Source of the DNA: Streptomyces sp. NRRL S-31
GTDB taxonomy: Bacteria; Actinomycetota; Actinomycetes; Streptomycetales; Streptomycetaceae
Assembly: GCF_000718775.1 (NCBI RefSeq)
Contig: NZ_JOCB01000007.1
Span: 1 to 64,000, forward strand
DNA length: 64,000 bases
Reading direction: 5' to 3'
The notes beneath the pieces are model-generated. The model had not been told where the DNA came from. It saw only the letters and a program-made list of their open reading frames with translations, and did no database searches. Both the position numbers and the translations under genes were made by a program. Every line of letters starts with the position of its first letter. The first letter of the stretch is position 1. Below are positions 10,339 to 19,171 of the stretch, piece by piece.

Positions 10339-11234
10339 TGAACGTCTGGCTGCCCACCGCGCCCTGCACCCCGGACGCCTGCCTGGGACCGGACCGCGCC
10401 GCCGCGGCCCTACCCCGTGCCGTACTGCGGCTCACCGCGGTCGCCGCCCTGGTGCTGGCCGGAATCGCGCTGTCCCCGCTCGGCGGCAGGGTGCCCGCCG
10501 AGTGGGTCAGGCGGTGGTGCCGGATGATCGTCCGGGCCGTCGGGGTCCGCGTCCGCGTCACCGGCGCCACCGCACCGGCCGGCGGTCTGCTGCTGGTCGC
10601 CAACCACGTCTCGTGGCTGGACATCCCGCTGCTCACCGCCGTACGCCCGGCCCGGATGCTCGCCAAGACCGAGATCCGGCGGTGGCCCGTGGCGGGCGCG
10701 CTGGCCGCGCGCGGCGGAGCCCTGTTCATCGAACGGGACCGGCTGCGCGCCCTGCCCGGCACGGTCGCCCGGATCGCCGGCGCCCTGCGCGAGGGCGCGG
10801 CCGTGACCGCCTTCCCCGAGGGCAGCACCTGGTGCGGACGCGCCCACGGCCGCTTCCGCCGAGCCGTCTTCCAGGCCGCCCTCGACGCGGGCGTCCCCGT
10901 CCAGCCGGTCAGCCTGCGCTACCGGCGACAGGGCGGCGGCCCCGGCACCGAGGCCGCCTTCGTCGGCGAGGACACCCTGCTGGCCTCCCTGTGGCGGGTC
11001 GCCCGCACCCGGGACCTGGTAGCCGAGGTGGACGTCCGCCCGGCGATCCCCCCGGGCACCCGCCCCGACCGCCGAACCCTGGCCCAAGCGTCCCAGCCGG
11101 CCACCCCGGAACCGGCCTGGACGCACGCGGCCCTGGTCGCCGGCGCGCTGGAGGAGACACCGGACCGGCCCGGCCCACCGCCGGCGGGCCTGCATGACGG
11201 CCCCGCGCGGGCCCTCGGACTCCCGGCACGCTGA
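10338..11234 (+). CDS. PlsC/OlsA-type 1-acyl acyltransferase
   Basis: This 298-aa protein has the lysophosphatidic-acid acyltransferase motifs NHVSWLD (HX4D catalytic pair, about residue 91), GALFIERDR (motif II) and FPEGST (motif III). One N-terminal hydrophobic segment (AVAALVLAGIALSPL) should attach it to the membrane. It starts at ATG 10338 within TGATG, overlapping the upstream stop, so it is co-translated with the OlsB-like enzyme. In that setting it most likely adds the second fatty acid (O-acylation of lyso-ornithine lipid). A general glycerolipid acyltransferase is the alternative. The C-terminal about 45 residues are Pro/Ala-rich and not conserved in the family as I know it. Confidence 0.85.
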   Translation: MNVWLPTAPCTPDACLGPDRAAAALPRAVLRLTAVAALVLAGIALSPLGGRVPAEWVRRWCRMIVRAVGVRVRVTGATAPAGGLLLVANHVSWLDIPLLTAVRPARMLAKTEIRRWPVAGALAARGGALFIERDRLRALPGTVARIAGALREGAAVTAFPEGSTWCGRAHGRFRRAVFQAALDAGVPVQPVSLRYRRQGGGPGTEAAFVGEDTLLASLWRVARTRDLVAEVDVRPAIPPGTRPDRRTLAQASQPATPEPAWTHAALVAGALEETPDRPGPPPAGLHDGPARALGLPAR

Positions 11235-11253
11235 ACGCGGCCCCGGACGCCCA

Positions 11254-11275
11254 CCGTCCGGCCGCCGGCGGACGG
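11254..11275. terminator. Weak hairpin between convergent acyltransferase and uvrA-like genes
   Basis: A 7-bp stem, CCGTCCG/CGGACGG (11254-11260, 11269-11275) with an 8-nt loop, sits in the 75-bp convergent gap. It could end transcription in both directions. Confidence 0.35.
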
Positions 11276-11309
11276 ACCGCGGGGGCGGGAGCGTGGGATG
11301 AACCGGGGC

Positions 11310-13640
11310 TCAGGGCAGGACCCGGGCCAGGTAAGGGGCCGTGGCGCTGTGTTCCGTTCCGGGTAGGAGGTTCGGTGGGCCGGCGGCGACGATCCGGCCG
11401 CCTCGGTCGCCGCCGCCCGGGCCCAGGTCGATGACCCAGTCGGCGCCCGCGACCACCGTCATGTCGTGCTCGACCACGACGACCGTGTGCCCGGTGTCGA
11501 CCAGTCCGTGCAGCCGGTCCATCAGCACCTCCACATCGGCCGGGTGCAGTCCGGTCGTCGGCTCGTCCAGCAGGTACAGGGTGTGGCCCCGGCGTCCCCG
11601 CTGGAGTTCGCTCGCCAGCTTGATCCGCTGCGCCTCCCCGCCGGACAGCTCGGTCGCCGGCTGGCCGAGCCGCAGATAGCCGAGGCCCACGTCGAGCAGG
11701 GTGCGCAGGCTCCGTTCGGCGGCCGGGGTGTCCGCGAAGAACTCCGCGGCGGCCTCCACGGTCAGGTCCAGCACGTCGGCGATGCTCCGCCCCCGGTACC
11801 TCACCCGGAGCGTCTCGGGGTTGTAGCGGGCGCCCCCGCAGTCCGGGCAGGGCGCGTAGGTGCTCGGCAGGAACAGCAGCTCCACACTGACGAACCCCTC
11901 ACCCTGACAGGTCTCGCAGCGTCCGCCGGGCACGTTGAAGGAGAACCGCCCCACCCCGTACCCGCTCGCCCGCGCCTCCTCGGTGCCGGCGAACACCTTC
12001 CGTACGACGTCGAACAGACCCGTGTAGGTGGCCAGGTTGGAGCGCGGGGTGCGGCCGATGGGTCGCTGGTCGACCCGGACCAGTCGCTCCACCCCGGGCA
12101 CGTCCTCCGTCAGTTCGCCGATGAGCGTGGACTTCCCGGAACCGGAGACACCGGTGACGGCGGTGAACGCGCCGACCGGGAACCGGGCCGTCACCCCGCG
12201 CAGATTGTGCCGGGTCACCGGGCCGACCGTCAGCCAGCCGCGGGGCTCGCGCACCTCACGCGCCGGGCCGGGCGACTCGTCGAAGAGGTACGCGGCCGTC
12301 GCCGACTCCGCCACCGAGGCCAGCTCGGCCGGCGGCCCGCTGTACAGCACCCGCCCGCCGTGCTCACCCGCGCCGGGGCCCACGTCCACCAGCCAGTCGG
12401 CGCCGCGCACCACGTCCAGGTGGTGCTCCACGACGAAGACCGAGTTGCCGGCCGCCTTGAGCCGGTCCAGGACGGTGAGCAGTGCCTCGGTGTCCGCCGG
12501 GTGCAGTCCCGCGGACGGCTCGTCCAGCACGTACACCACGCCGAACAGCCCGGACCGCAACTGGGTGGCGAGCCGCAGCCGTTGCAGCTCGCCCGCCGAC
12601 AGGGTGGGAGTGGCCCGGTCCAGGCTCAGATAGCCGAGCCCCAGCTCGACCACCGGCGCGATCCGGGACGTCAGGTCCGCCGCGAGCACCCGGGCCGTCT
12701 CGCCGCCGCCGTCCAGCAGCCCCGCCAGTTCGGTCAGCGGCAGCGCGGCCAGCTCGGCGATGGTCCGCCCGCCGAAGGTCACCGCGAGCGCCTCGGGCCG
12801 CAGCCGGCCGCCTCCGCAGACGGGGCAGGGGGCGCTGGTCAGGAATCGCTCCGCCTTCGCGCGCAGGGTCGCGGACTTGGTGTCGGAGAACGTCTTCAGC
12901 ACAGACCGGCGGGCGCTCATGTACGTGCCCTGGTACGGCCGTTGGATACGGTCCGCGTCCCGCACCGGGTGCACGGTGACCACCGGCTGCTCGTCGGTGA
13001 ACAGGATCCACTCACGCTCTCGGGCGGGCAGCTCGCGCCAGGGCCGGTCCACGTCGTACCCGAGCGTGTCCAGGATGTCCCGCAGGTTCTTGCCCTGCCA
13101 GGCACCCGGCCAGGCCGCGACGGCGCCCTCGCGGACGGACAGCGAGGGATCCGGGACCAGCAGCTCCTCGGTGGTCTCGTGCACCCGTCCGAGGCCGTGG
13201 CACTCCGGACAGGCGCCGGCCGCCGTGTTCGGCGAGAACGCGTCCGAGTCGAGCCGTTCGGCGCCGGGCGGGTAGGTTCCGGCGCGCGAGAACAGCATGC
13301 GCAGGGAGTTGGAGAGGTTGGTGACCGTGCCCACCGAGGAGCGCGAGGTCGGCGCCGAGCGGCGCTGTTGCAGTGAGACGGCGGGCGGCAGCCCGGTGAT
13401 CTCCCCGACCTTCGGCGCCCCGACCTGGTGGATCAGCCTGCGGGCGTACGGGGCCACCGACTCGAAGTACCGCCGCTGGGCCTCGGCGTAGATCGTGCCG
13501 AACGCCAGGGACGACTTGCCGGAGCCGGAGACGCCGGTGAACACGGCCAGGACGTCGCGGGGGATGTCCACGTCGACGGCCCTGAGATTGTGCTCACGGG
13601 CGCCGCGGACGCGGACGTACGGGTCGTGGGGGCTGTGCAT
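11310..13640 (-). CDS. UvrA-like ABC ATPase (excinuclease subunit A paralogue)
   Basis: This 776-aa protein carries two ABC ATPase cores. The first Walker A is GVSGSGKSS (about 38-46) and the second GVSGSGKST (about 496). ABC signatures ([18 protein letters not shown]) and Walker B segments ([20 protein letters not shown]) are also present. Zinc-finger cysteines appear in CPVCGGG and in CETCQGEG...CPDCGG. Canonical UvrA is about 940 aa. The shorter form marks the UvrA2/DrrC-like paralogue group, linked to drug or DNA-intercalator tolerance rather than core repair. The start ATG 13640 has no clear ribosome site but is preceded by TAGAGT (13648-13653) exactly 7 nt upstream, suggesting a leaderless mRNA. 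Confidence 0.92.
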   Translation of the reverse strand: MHSPHDPYVRVRGAREHNLRAVDVDIPRDVLAVFTGVSGSGKSSLAFGTIYAEAQRRYFESVAPYARRLIHQVGAPKVGEITGLPPAVSLQQRRSAPTSRSSVGTVTNLSNSLRMLFSRAGTYPPGAERLDSDAFSPNTAAGACPECHGLGRVHETTEELLVPDPSLSVREGAVAAWPGAWQGKNLRDILDTLGYDVDRPWRELPAREREWILFTDEQPVVTVHPVRDADRIQRPYQGTYMSARRSVLKTFSDTKSATLRAKAERFLTSAPCPVCGGGRLRPEALAVTFGGRTIAELAALPLTELAGLLDGGGETARVLAADLTSRIAPVVELGLGYLSLDRATPTLSAGELQRLRLATQLRSGLFGVVYVLDEPSAGLHPADTEALLTVLDRLKAAGNSVFVVEHHLDVVRGADWLVDVGPGAGEHGGRVLYSGPPAELASVAESATAAYLFDESPGPAREVREPRGWLTVGPVTRHNLRGVTARFPVGAFTAVTGVSGSGKSTLIGELTEDVPGVERLVRVDQRPIGRTPRSNLATYTGLFDVVRKVFAGTEEARASGYGVGRFSFNVPGGRCETCQGEGFVSVELLFLPSTYAPCPDCGGARYNPETLRVRYRGRSIADVLDLTVEAAAEFFADTPAAERSLRTLLDVGLGYLRLGQPATELSGGEAQRIKLASELQRGRRGHTLYLLDEPTTGLHPADVEVLMDRLHGLVDTGHTVVVVEHDMTVVAGADWVIDLGPGGGDRGGRIVAAGPPNLLPGTEHSATAPYLARVLP

Positions 13641-13670
13641 CCGGGGAACTCTATCCGCCCCCGTGCGCCA

Positions 13671-13865
13671 CTACTGCGGAGGGTTGCCCCGGTCCTGCGG
13701 CCGGGTGCCGAACTCGTCCCTCACCTTGTCCTGACCCGTGTCGACCTGCGACTTGTACTTGTCGCCGGTCCGCTGGTCGATGTAGTCGCCGCCCTTGTCG
13801 ATGCCCTTGTCGGCCATGCCCTCATGGCCCTTGAGCATGCCCTTGATCTTGTCCATGAAGGACAT
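13671..13865 (-). CDS. MT0933-like antitoxin-family small protein
   Basis: This 64-aa hydrophilic protein begins [21 protein letters not shown] and continues with [15 protein letters not shown]. That pattern fits the MT0933-like antitoxin family (PF14013), widespread in actinobacteria and named after a mycobacterial protein. A GAGGAGG ribosome site lies just upstream of ATG 13865. No obvious partner toxin is adjacent; the neighbours are the UvrA paralogue and a flavin oxidoreductase. An antitoxin role here is only a family label. Confidence 0.8.
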   Translation of the reverse strand: MSFMDKIKGMLKGHEGMADKGIDKGGDYIDQRTGDKYKSQVDTGQDKVRDEFGTRPQDRGNPPQ

Positions 13866-13950
13866 GGCAGCCCTCCTCGTCGCTTGAGGTTCGCCCTCCC
13901 AGGGTCACCGGCCGGGGCGGGGTTCGCATCTTGGGGGCGTCCCCGGCCGG

Positions 13951-14958
13951 TCACCGGCCCGGTGCGAAGAGCGCGGCGAGCCGCCGGTAGGAGTCCACGA
14001 GGGCCGTGCGGTCGTAGCCGCTGGTGGTGACGAGCACCTCCTCGGCGGCGGTCTCCGCCAGGACCGTCTCCAGCTCGCGCGCGACCTGCTCCGCGGTACC
14101 GGCGATGTGCCCGGCCAGACCCGCCTCGTACACGGCGCGTTCCCTTCCGGTCATCGTGCGGCCCTCGACCGACTCGGCGGGGGCGAGCGGGGGGAAGGCG
14201 CCGTGCGTGCGCGCGTACGCCATCGACCAGGCCTCGGGCACCAGCAGCCGTCGCGCCTCGGCCTCGGTGCCGGCGACCGCGACCGTGCCGGAGACCACGA
14301 CGTACGGTCGGTCCGCCCAGGCGGAGGGGCGGAAGAGGGAGCGGTAGCGGTCGATGCCGCGGAGCGTCTTCTCCCGGTCGCGCAGGTCACCGATGACCAG
14401 GGGCAGGCCCGCGCGGGCCGCGATCGCCGCGCCCTCGCCCGTCGCCAGCACGAACGGCGGCACGGCCAGGCCCTCGGCGGGGCGGGCGCGCACCCCGGTC
14501 GGCGAGCCGCCCGTGAACCAGCCCAGCAGTTCGCCGAGCTGCGCCGCGAAGTCCTCGGCGTCGTCCTTGCCGCGGCCGAGCGCCTTGCGCACCCCGTCCG
14601 TGAAGCCGACGGAACGGCCCAGCCCCATGTCGATGCGGCCCGGGAACAGCGACTCCAGGACCCCGAACTGCTCGGCGACGACCAGCGGCCGGTGGTTGGG
14701 CAGCATGACTCCGCCGGTGCCGACCCGGATGGTGCGGGTGGCCGCGGCGACCGCGGCGGCGAGCACGGTCGGCGCGGAGCCGGCGACCCCGGGCACGCCG
14801 TGGTGCTCGGACACCCAGAACCGGTGATAGCCGAGCGCCTCCGCCTCCCCGGCGAGCGCGACCGTGTCCCGCAGCGCCTGCGCGGGCGGGTGGCCCTCGC
14901 GGATGCGGGAGCGGTCGAGGACGGAGAACCGGGTCCGGGAGATCACTGCGCTGCTCAC
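13951..14958 (-). CDS. LLM-class flavin-dependent oxidoreductase (MsnO8 type)
   Basis: This 335-aa bacterial-luciferase-like TIM-barrel monooxygenase carries the MsnO8-group pattern SVLDRSRIREG at the N-terminus, then GYHRFWVSEHHGVPGVAGSAP, TRTIRVGTGGVMLPNH and FPGRIDMGLGRSVG. These make the FMN/F420 pocket. The frame extends upstream to 15009, but the conserved protein starts at GTG 14958 (SSAVISRTRFSVLD). Substrate unknown. It stands alone between the antitoxin-like gene and the HAD gene, which is divergent from it. Confidence 0.88.
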   Translation of the reverse strand: MSSAVISRTRFSVLDRSRIREGHPPAQALRDTVALAGEAEALGYHRFWVSEHHGVPGVAGSAPTVLAAAVAAATRTIRVGTGGVMLPNHRPLVVAEQFGVLESLFPGRIDMGLGRSVGFTDGVRKALGRGKDDAEDFAAQLGELLGWFTGGSPTGVRARPAEGLAVPPFVLATGEGAAIAARAGLPLVIGDLRDREKTLRGIDRYRSLFRPSAWADRPYVVVSGTVAVAGTEAEARRLLVPEAWSMAYARTHGAFPPLAPAESVEGRTMTGRERAVYEAGLAGHIAGTAEQVARELETVLAETAAEEVLVTTSGYDRTALVDSYRRLAALFAPGR

Positions 14959-15176
14959 GCAGGGTTCAACACCCGCACGGTCCGGGGATTCCCCCGGCCC
15001 CCCACGCACCGGGGATCTCCCCTGACGCCCGCGGGTCGGGAATCTCCCCCGGACGTCTGCGGTGGGTACGCGGAGCGGCCGGGCGGTCCGGCACGGCCCG
15101 GTGCGGTCCGGCTCGGCCTGGCCCGGCTCGGCTCGGTCACCCGGTCTGACCCCGACAGCACCCCTAGGGTGGCGGT

Positions 15177-15668
15177 GTGACCGACACCAGCGGGCGGCCG
15201 ATCGCCGTGTTCGACCTCGACAACACGCTGGCCGACACCGCCCACCGCCAGCACTTCCTCCAGCGCCGGCCGCGCGACTGGGACGCCTTCTTCGCCGCGG
15301 CGCCCGCGGACCCGCCGATCGCCGAGGGGGTGGCGCTCGCGGCGGAGACCGCCCGCGCCTGCGAGATCGTCTACCTCACCGGCCGTCCCGAGCGGTACCG
15401 CCGGGACACGCTGGAGTGGCTGGCGGCGCACGGGCTGCCCGAGGGGCGGGTGCACATGCGGGGCGACGCCGACCGCAGACCGGCCCGCTTCACCAAACTG
15501 GCGGTCCTGCGCCGGCTCGCCCGGGACCGCGAGGTCCGGTTCCTCGTGGACGACGACGAGCTGGTCTGCGACGACGCCGAGCGCGCCGGGTTCACCGTCG
15601 TCCGGGCCCGCTGGACCGCCGGGTCCGCCGCCCTGCGGGACGGCCAGGAGCGCGAGGGGCGTACCTGA
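15177..15668 (+). CDS. HAD-superfamily phosphatase
   Basis: This 163-aa protein has the HAD nucleophile motif FDLDNTLADT (Asp about residues 12 and 14), a motif II Thr in YLTGRPERYR, a Lys in FTKLAVL and motif III acid residues in LVDDDELVCDDAE. It resembles the polynucleotide-kinase 3'-phosphatase/acid-phosphatase branch (LNS2 or NIF-like). The substrate is not predictable. GTG 15177 is preceded by TAGGGT (15165-15170) at 6 nt with no ribosome site, consistent with a leaderless transcript. It converges with the dodecin gene 10 bp away. Confidence 0.8.
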   Translation: MTDTSGRPIAVFDLDNTLADTAHRQHFLQRRPRDWDAFFAAAPADPPIAEGVALAAETARACEIVYLTGRPERYRRDTLEWLAAHGLPEGRVHMRGDADRRPARFTKLAVLRRLARDREVRFLVDDDELVCDDAERAGFTVVRARWTAGSAALRDGQEREGRT

Positions 15669-15678
15669 GGAACGGCGC

Positions 15679-15894
15679 TCACTCGCTCTGTTCGAGGCGG
15701 AAGCCGACCTTGAGGCCCACCTGGTAGTGCTCGATGCGGCCGTTCTCGATCTGGCCGCGGACCTGGGTCACCTCGAACCAGTCCAGGTTGCGCAGCGTCT
15801 GGTCGGCGCGGGCGATGCCGTTGCGGATGGCCTGGTCGACGCCCTCGTGCGAGGTGCCGACGATCTCGGTGACCCGGTAGGTGTGGTTCGACAT
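15679..15894 (-). CDS. Dodecin (flavin-binding protein)
   Basis: This 71-aa dodecin has the family pattern YRVTEIVGTSHEGVDQAI, then LDWFEVTQVRGQI with the aromatic residue that stacks on flavin, and VGLKVGFRLE at the end. Dodecins assemble into dodecameric shells that store riboflavin, FMN or CoA in the cytoplasm. AGAGGAG precedes ATG 15894. The size is typical. Confidence 0.93.
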   Translation of the reverse strand: MSNHTYRVTEIVGTSHEGVDQAIRNGIARADQTLRNLDWFEVTQVRGQIENGRIEHYQVGLKVGFRLEQSE

Positions 15895-16126
15895 GCGGGT
15901 GCTCCTCTCGTGTCACGCCGTACTCCACCGTGCCGTATCCGCGCCCCGCCCGCACGGCGTGACGGACCGTCACCGAGGGCGCTCACCGGCGTACCACCCG
16001 GTAGCGCTTGACCTCCGCATTGGTCCATACCAGAATCCAGCCCACCCGTACGGGCCGTGCGCCCGTCCCCCCACGCCGGGCCCCACCCCTGTGCCAGCAC
16101 CCTCGCCAGACAGAACAGGACCCCTC

Positions 16127-17383
16127 GTGAGACGTCGTCTGCTCGCCCTCATCTGTGTCACCGGCTCCCTCGTCAGCGCCTGCGGGATGCTCCCCGGCGA
16201 CCACGAGCGCAAGACCGTCACCGTGTGGCTGATGAAGGACAGCGCCTCCGAGGAGTTCCTGGAGCGGTTCACCGAGGACTACGAGAAGACCCACGACGAC
16301 GTGCGCCTGGACATCCGCATCCAGGAGTGGACCGGCATCGTGGAGAAGGTCCGCGCCGCCCTCAAGGCGCCCTCCGGAGACGGCCCGGACGTCATCGAGG
16401 TCGGCAACACCCAGGTGCCGCTGTACGCCGACGGCGGCCGGCTCGCGGACCTCACCCTGGAGTCGATGCGGGACTGGGGCAAGGACAAGTGGCTGCCCGG
16501 TCTCGCCCAGCCGGGCAAGGACGGCAACAAGCAGTACGGCGTGCCCTGGTACGCGGCCAGCCGGGTCGTCATCTACCGCAAGGACCTGTTCGAGCAGGCC
16601 GGCATCACCGAACCGCCGAAGACCCGCGACGAGTGGCTCGCCGCCACCCAGCGGCTCGACACCGCCGGCAACCAGGGCATCTACCTCGCGGGACAGGACT
16701 GGTACACCCTGTCCGGCTTCATCTGGGACGAGGGCGGCGACCTCGCCGAGGAGAAGGACCACGAGTGGCGGGGCACCCTGGACTCCCCGGCCGCGCTGCG
16801 CGGCATGGACTTCTACCGGCGGCTCCAGGCGCTCGGCGAGGGACCCGTCGACGCCGACGAGGAACACCCGCCCCAGGCCGGGGTGTTCGCCGGCGGCAAG
16901 GTCGCCCAGATCGTCGCCCTGCCCGGGCTCGCCCAGCAGATCCTGGAGCAGAACCCGGGGCTGAAGGGCGACATCGGCTTCTTCCCGGTGCCCGGACGCA
17001 CCGCCGGGCGGCCCGGCACCGTCTTCACCGGCGGCTCCGACCTGGTCGTCCCGCAGAACACCGACGACCAGTTCGCCGCGACCTCCGTCGTCGCTGCGCT
17101 CACCGGCGCCAAGTGGGACACCGAACTGGCCCGCACCATGAACTACGTGCCGAACAAGACCACGCTGGCCGACGCGGTCGCGAGCGAGGAGGGAGTCGCC
17201 GCCATGGCCGCGGGCGCGGCGCACGGCCGGGCGACCCCCAACACCCCTCAGTGGGCCGACGTCGAGGCCGACAACCCGATCAAGGAGTACATGACCCGGG
17301 TGCTCCAGGGCGCGGACCCGGCGACCGAGGCCCGCCGCGCCTCGCGCGAGATCAGCGAGGCGCTCGCCCCGCTCGGCGGCTGA
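16127..17383 (+). CDS. Extracellular sugar-type solute-binding lipoprotein (orphan)
   Basis: This 418-aa ABC-importer binding protein of the SBP_bac_1/MalE type is exported as a lipoprotein: the signal RRRLLALICVTGSLVSAC has its lipobox Cys near residue 20. The fold is marked by VTVWLMKDSASEEFLERF, YGVPWYAASRVVIYRKDLFEQAGI and FTGGSDLVVP. GTG 16127 follows AGGA (16117-16120) at 6 nt. No permease or ATPase lies next to it, so it must use a transporter encoded elsewhere; in Streptomyces the shared ATPase is commonly MsiK. The ligand is probably a carbohydrate, from family membership only. Convergent with egtD, 13 bp apart. Confidence 0.9.
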   Translation: MRRRLLALICVTGSLVSACGMLPGDHERKTVTVWLMKDSASEEFLERFTEDYEKTHDDVRLDIRIQEWTGIVEKVRAALKAPSGDGPDVIEVGNTQVPLYADGGRLADLTLESMRDWGKDKWLPGLAQPGKDGNKQYGVPWYAASRVVIYRKDLFEQAGITEPPKTRDEWLAATQRLDTAGNQGIYLAGQDWYTLSGFIWDEGGDLAEEKDHEWRGTLDSPAALRGMDFYRRLQALGEGPVDADEEHPPQAGVFAGGKVAQIVALPGLAQQILEQNPGLKGDIGFFPVPGRTAGRPGTVFTGGSDLVVPQNTDDQFAATSVVAALTGAKWDTELARTMNYVPNKTTLADAVASEEGVAAMAAGAAHGRATPNTPQWADVEADNPIKEYMTRVLQGADPATEARRASREISEALAPLGG

Positions 17384-17396
17384 GCCGCCGCCCGGC

Positions 17397-18359
17397 TCAC
17401 CGCGGCACGCTCAACGACAGCGCGAAGCGGTCCTGCGCGTCGGTCCACCAGTGGGTCAGCTCCAGCCCGGCGGCGGCCAGTTCCGCGCTCACCCCCTCCT
17501 TCCGGAACTTCGCCGACACCTCCGTGCGCAGTGTCTCGCCGGCCGCGAAGTCGACGGCTAGGTCCAGCGCGGGCACCTTCACGGTCTGGTCGGTACGGGA
17601 GCGCAGCCGCATCTCGATCCACTCCCGCCCGGCGTCCCAGAGGGCCACGTGGTCGAACGCCTCCGGGTCGAAGTCGGCGCCGAGTTCGCGGTCGAGCACG
17701 TTCAGCACGTTCTTGTTGAACGCGGCCGTCACCCCGGCCGCGTCGTCGTACGCCCGGACCAGTACCCGCTCGTCCTTGACCAGGTCCGTGCCGAGCAGGA
17801 ACCCGTCGCCGGGGGAGAGCAGCGAGCGCACGGAGGCCAGGAACGCGGCGCGTTCGACGGGCAGCAGATTGCCGATCGTGCCGCCGAGGAACGCCAGCAG
17901 CCGGGGCCCGGGGGTGGCGGGCAGGGCCAGGGGCGCGGTGAAATCGGCGATCAGCGCGTGCACCTCCAGATCGGGCCGCTCGGCGACGAGGGCCCGCCCG
18001 GCCCGGGTGAGGGCGCTCTCGCTGACGTCCACCGGGACGTAGGCGGTCAGCGGAGTGAGCGCCTCCAGCAGGTGGCGGGTCTTCTCCGAGGAGCCCGAGC
18101 CCAGTTCGACCAGGGTGCGGGCACCGCTCGCGGCGGCGATCTCACCGGACCGGGTGGCCAGGATCTCCCGCTCGGCGCGGGTGGGGTAGTACTCGGGCAG
18201 CTCGGTGATCCGCTCGAACAGCTCGCTGCCCCGGGCGTCGTAGAACCACTTGGGCGGCAGCCACTTCGGCGCGGCGGTGAGGCCGCCGAGGACGTCGGCG
18301 CGCAGCGCGGCGTCCGTCGCGTCCTCGGCGAGGGTGCGGGTGACGTGCAGGGGACTCAA
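17397..18359 (-). CDS. egtD: L-histidine N-alpha-methyltransferase EgtD
   Basis: This 320-aa SAM-dependent enzyme trimethylates histidine to hercynine, the first step of ergothioneine synthesis. Family segments are WLPPKWFYDARGSELFERI, LPEYYPTRAEREIL, LVELGSGSSEKTRHLL (SAM loop) and FLGGTIGNLLP. I take the start as TTG 18359: it begins SPLHVTRTLAEDATDAAL like other EgtD proteins, follows GAAGGAG at 8 nt, and overlaps the egtC stop (TTGA). The frame extends to 18566 but that part is not EgtD-like. The length equals mycobacterial EgtD (about 321 aa). Last gene of the egtABCD operon. Confidence 0.93.
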   Translation of the reverse strand: MSPLHVTRTLAEDATDAALRADVLGGLTAAPKWLPPKWFYDARGSELFERITELPEYYPTRAEREILATRSGEIAAASGARTLVELGSGSSEKTRHLLEALTPLTAYVPVDVSESALTRAGRALVAERPDLEVHALIADFTAPLALPATPGPRLLAFLGGTIGNLLPVERAAFLASVRSLLSPGDGFLLGTDLVKDERVLVRAYDDAAGVTAAFNKNVLNVLDRELGADFDPEAFDHVALWDAGREWIEMRLRSRTDQTVKVPALDLAVDFAAGETLRTEVSAKFRKEGVSAELAAAGLELTHWWTDAQDRFALSLSVPR

Positions 18360-19171
18360 CGGCAGGGCTCCTTCGGTGAGGGGGGCGCCCCCGCTCGAGC
18401 GGAGTCGGGCGTGGGGGAGGCCGCCGGATGCTCCAGTGGGGCGAGCAGCACGCCGGCGCGGCTCGCGGTGAGCACGGTGCGGTCGGGCACCTCCCGCCAG
18501 AGCGGGTCGTCGTCGTACGGCTCGGAGGCCACGACCGTGCACCGGCCGGGCTCCGTGCGGTACCACAGGGAGTCACCCCAGGCGGTGGCGGCGATCGTGT
18601 CCCCGTCGGTCAGCAGGAGGTTGAGGCGGGAGGCGGGGGCCGCCCGGGCGAGCAGGCGCACCGGCTCGCCCAGGGCCCGCTCCGGCGCCTCGCCCGACCG
18701 CAGCCGGTCCAGGACCAGTGCCCAGACGAACGCCGAGTCGGTGCGGGCCTGGAGCGACAGCAGCTCGACCGGGGGCAGCGCCGGCAGCAGGGGCGCCGCC
18801 GCGTCCGGCCAGCCCGCGATCACGCCGTTGTGGCTGAACAGCCAGCGCCCCGAGGCGAACGGCGCCGCCGCGGCCTCGGCGTCGGCCCCCGCGAGGGTCG
18901 CGTCCCGGACCGCGGCGAGCACCGCGCCCGAGCGCACCACCCGCGCCAGGTCGGCGAAGGACAGGTCGGCCCAGATCGGCCCGGCCCGCCGGTAGCGGGC
19001 CGGCACCGGATCGCCGGGCGCGTACCAGCCGATCCCGAAACCGTCGGCGTTGACCGTCCCGTGCCGCTGCCGGCGCGGCGCCCACGACTGGCGGAGCAGA
19101 CTGTGCGGGGGCTCCGCGAGGAGCCGGCCGAGCGGCTCCTCCGGGCCCAGGTAGGCCAGGTGACGGCACAT
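18356..19171 (-). CDS. egtC: Gamma-glutamyl-hercynylcysteine sulfoxide hydrolase EgtC
   Basis: This 271-aa class II glutamine-amidotransferase-like (Ntn) hydrolase removes glutamate from gamma-glutamyl-hercynylcysteine S-oxide. It begins MCRHLAYLG; the Cys at position 2 becomes the catalytic N-terminal nucleophile after Met removal. NADGFGIGWY, FSHNGVI and TDSAFVWAL are the other family signatures. Start and stop overlap the neighbours (TGATG with egtB, TTGA with egtD). The last about 20 residues (SPTPDSARAGAPPSPKEPC) are an extension that also holds the egtD ribosome site. Confidence 0.93.
   Translation of the reverse strand: MCRHLAYLGPEEPLGRLLAEPPHSLLRQSWAPRRQRHGTVNADGFGIGWYAPGDPVPARYRRAGPIWADLSFADLARVVRSGAVLAAVRDATLAGADAEAAAAPFASGRWLFSHNGVIAGWPDAAAPLLPALPPVELLSLQARTDSAFVWALVLDRLRSGEAPERALGEPVRLLARAAPASRLNLLLTDGDTIAATAWGDSLWYRTEPGRCTVVASEPYDDDPLWREVPDRTVLTASRAGVLLAPLEHPAASPTPDSARAGAPPSPKEPCR

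Noticed and set aside
13671..13865. Toxin-antitoxin pair at the MT0933-like gene
   Set aside because: No small toxin-like ORF overlaps or adjoins it. The family name alone does not show a TA locus.
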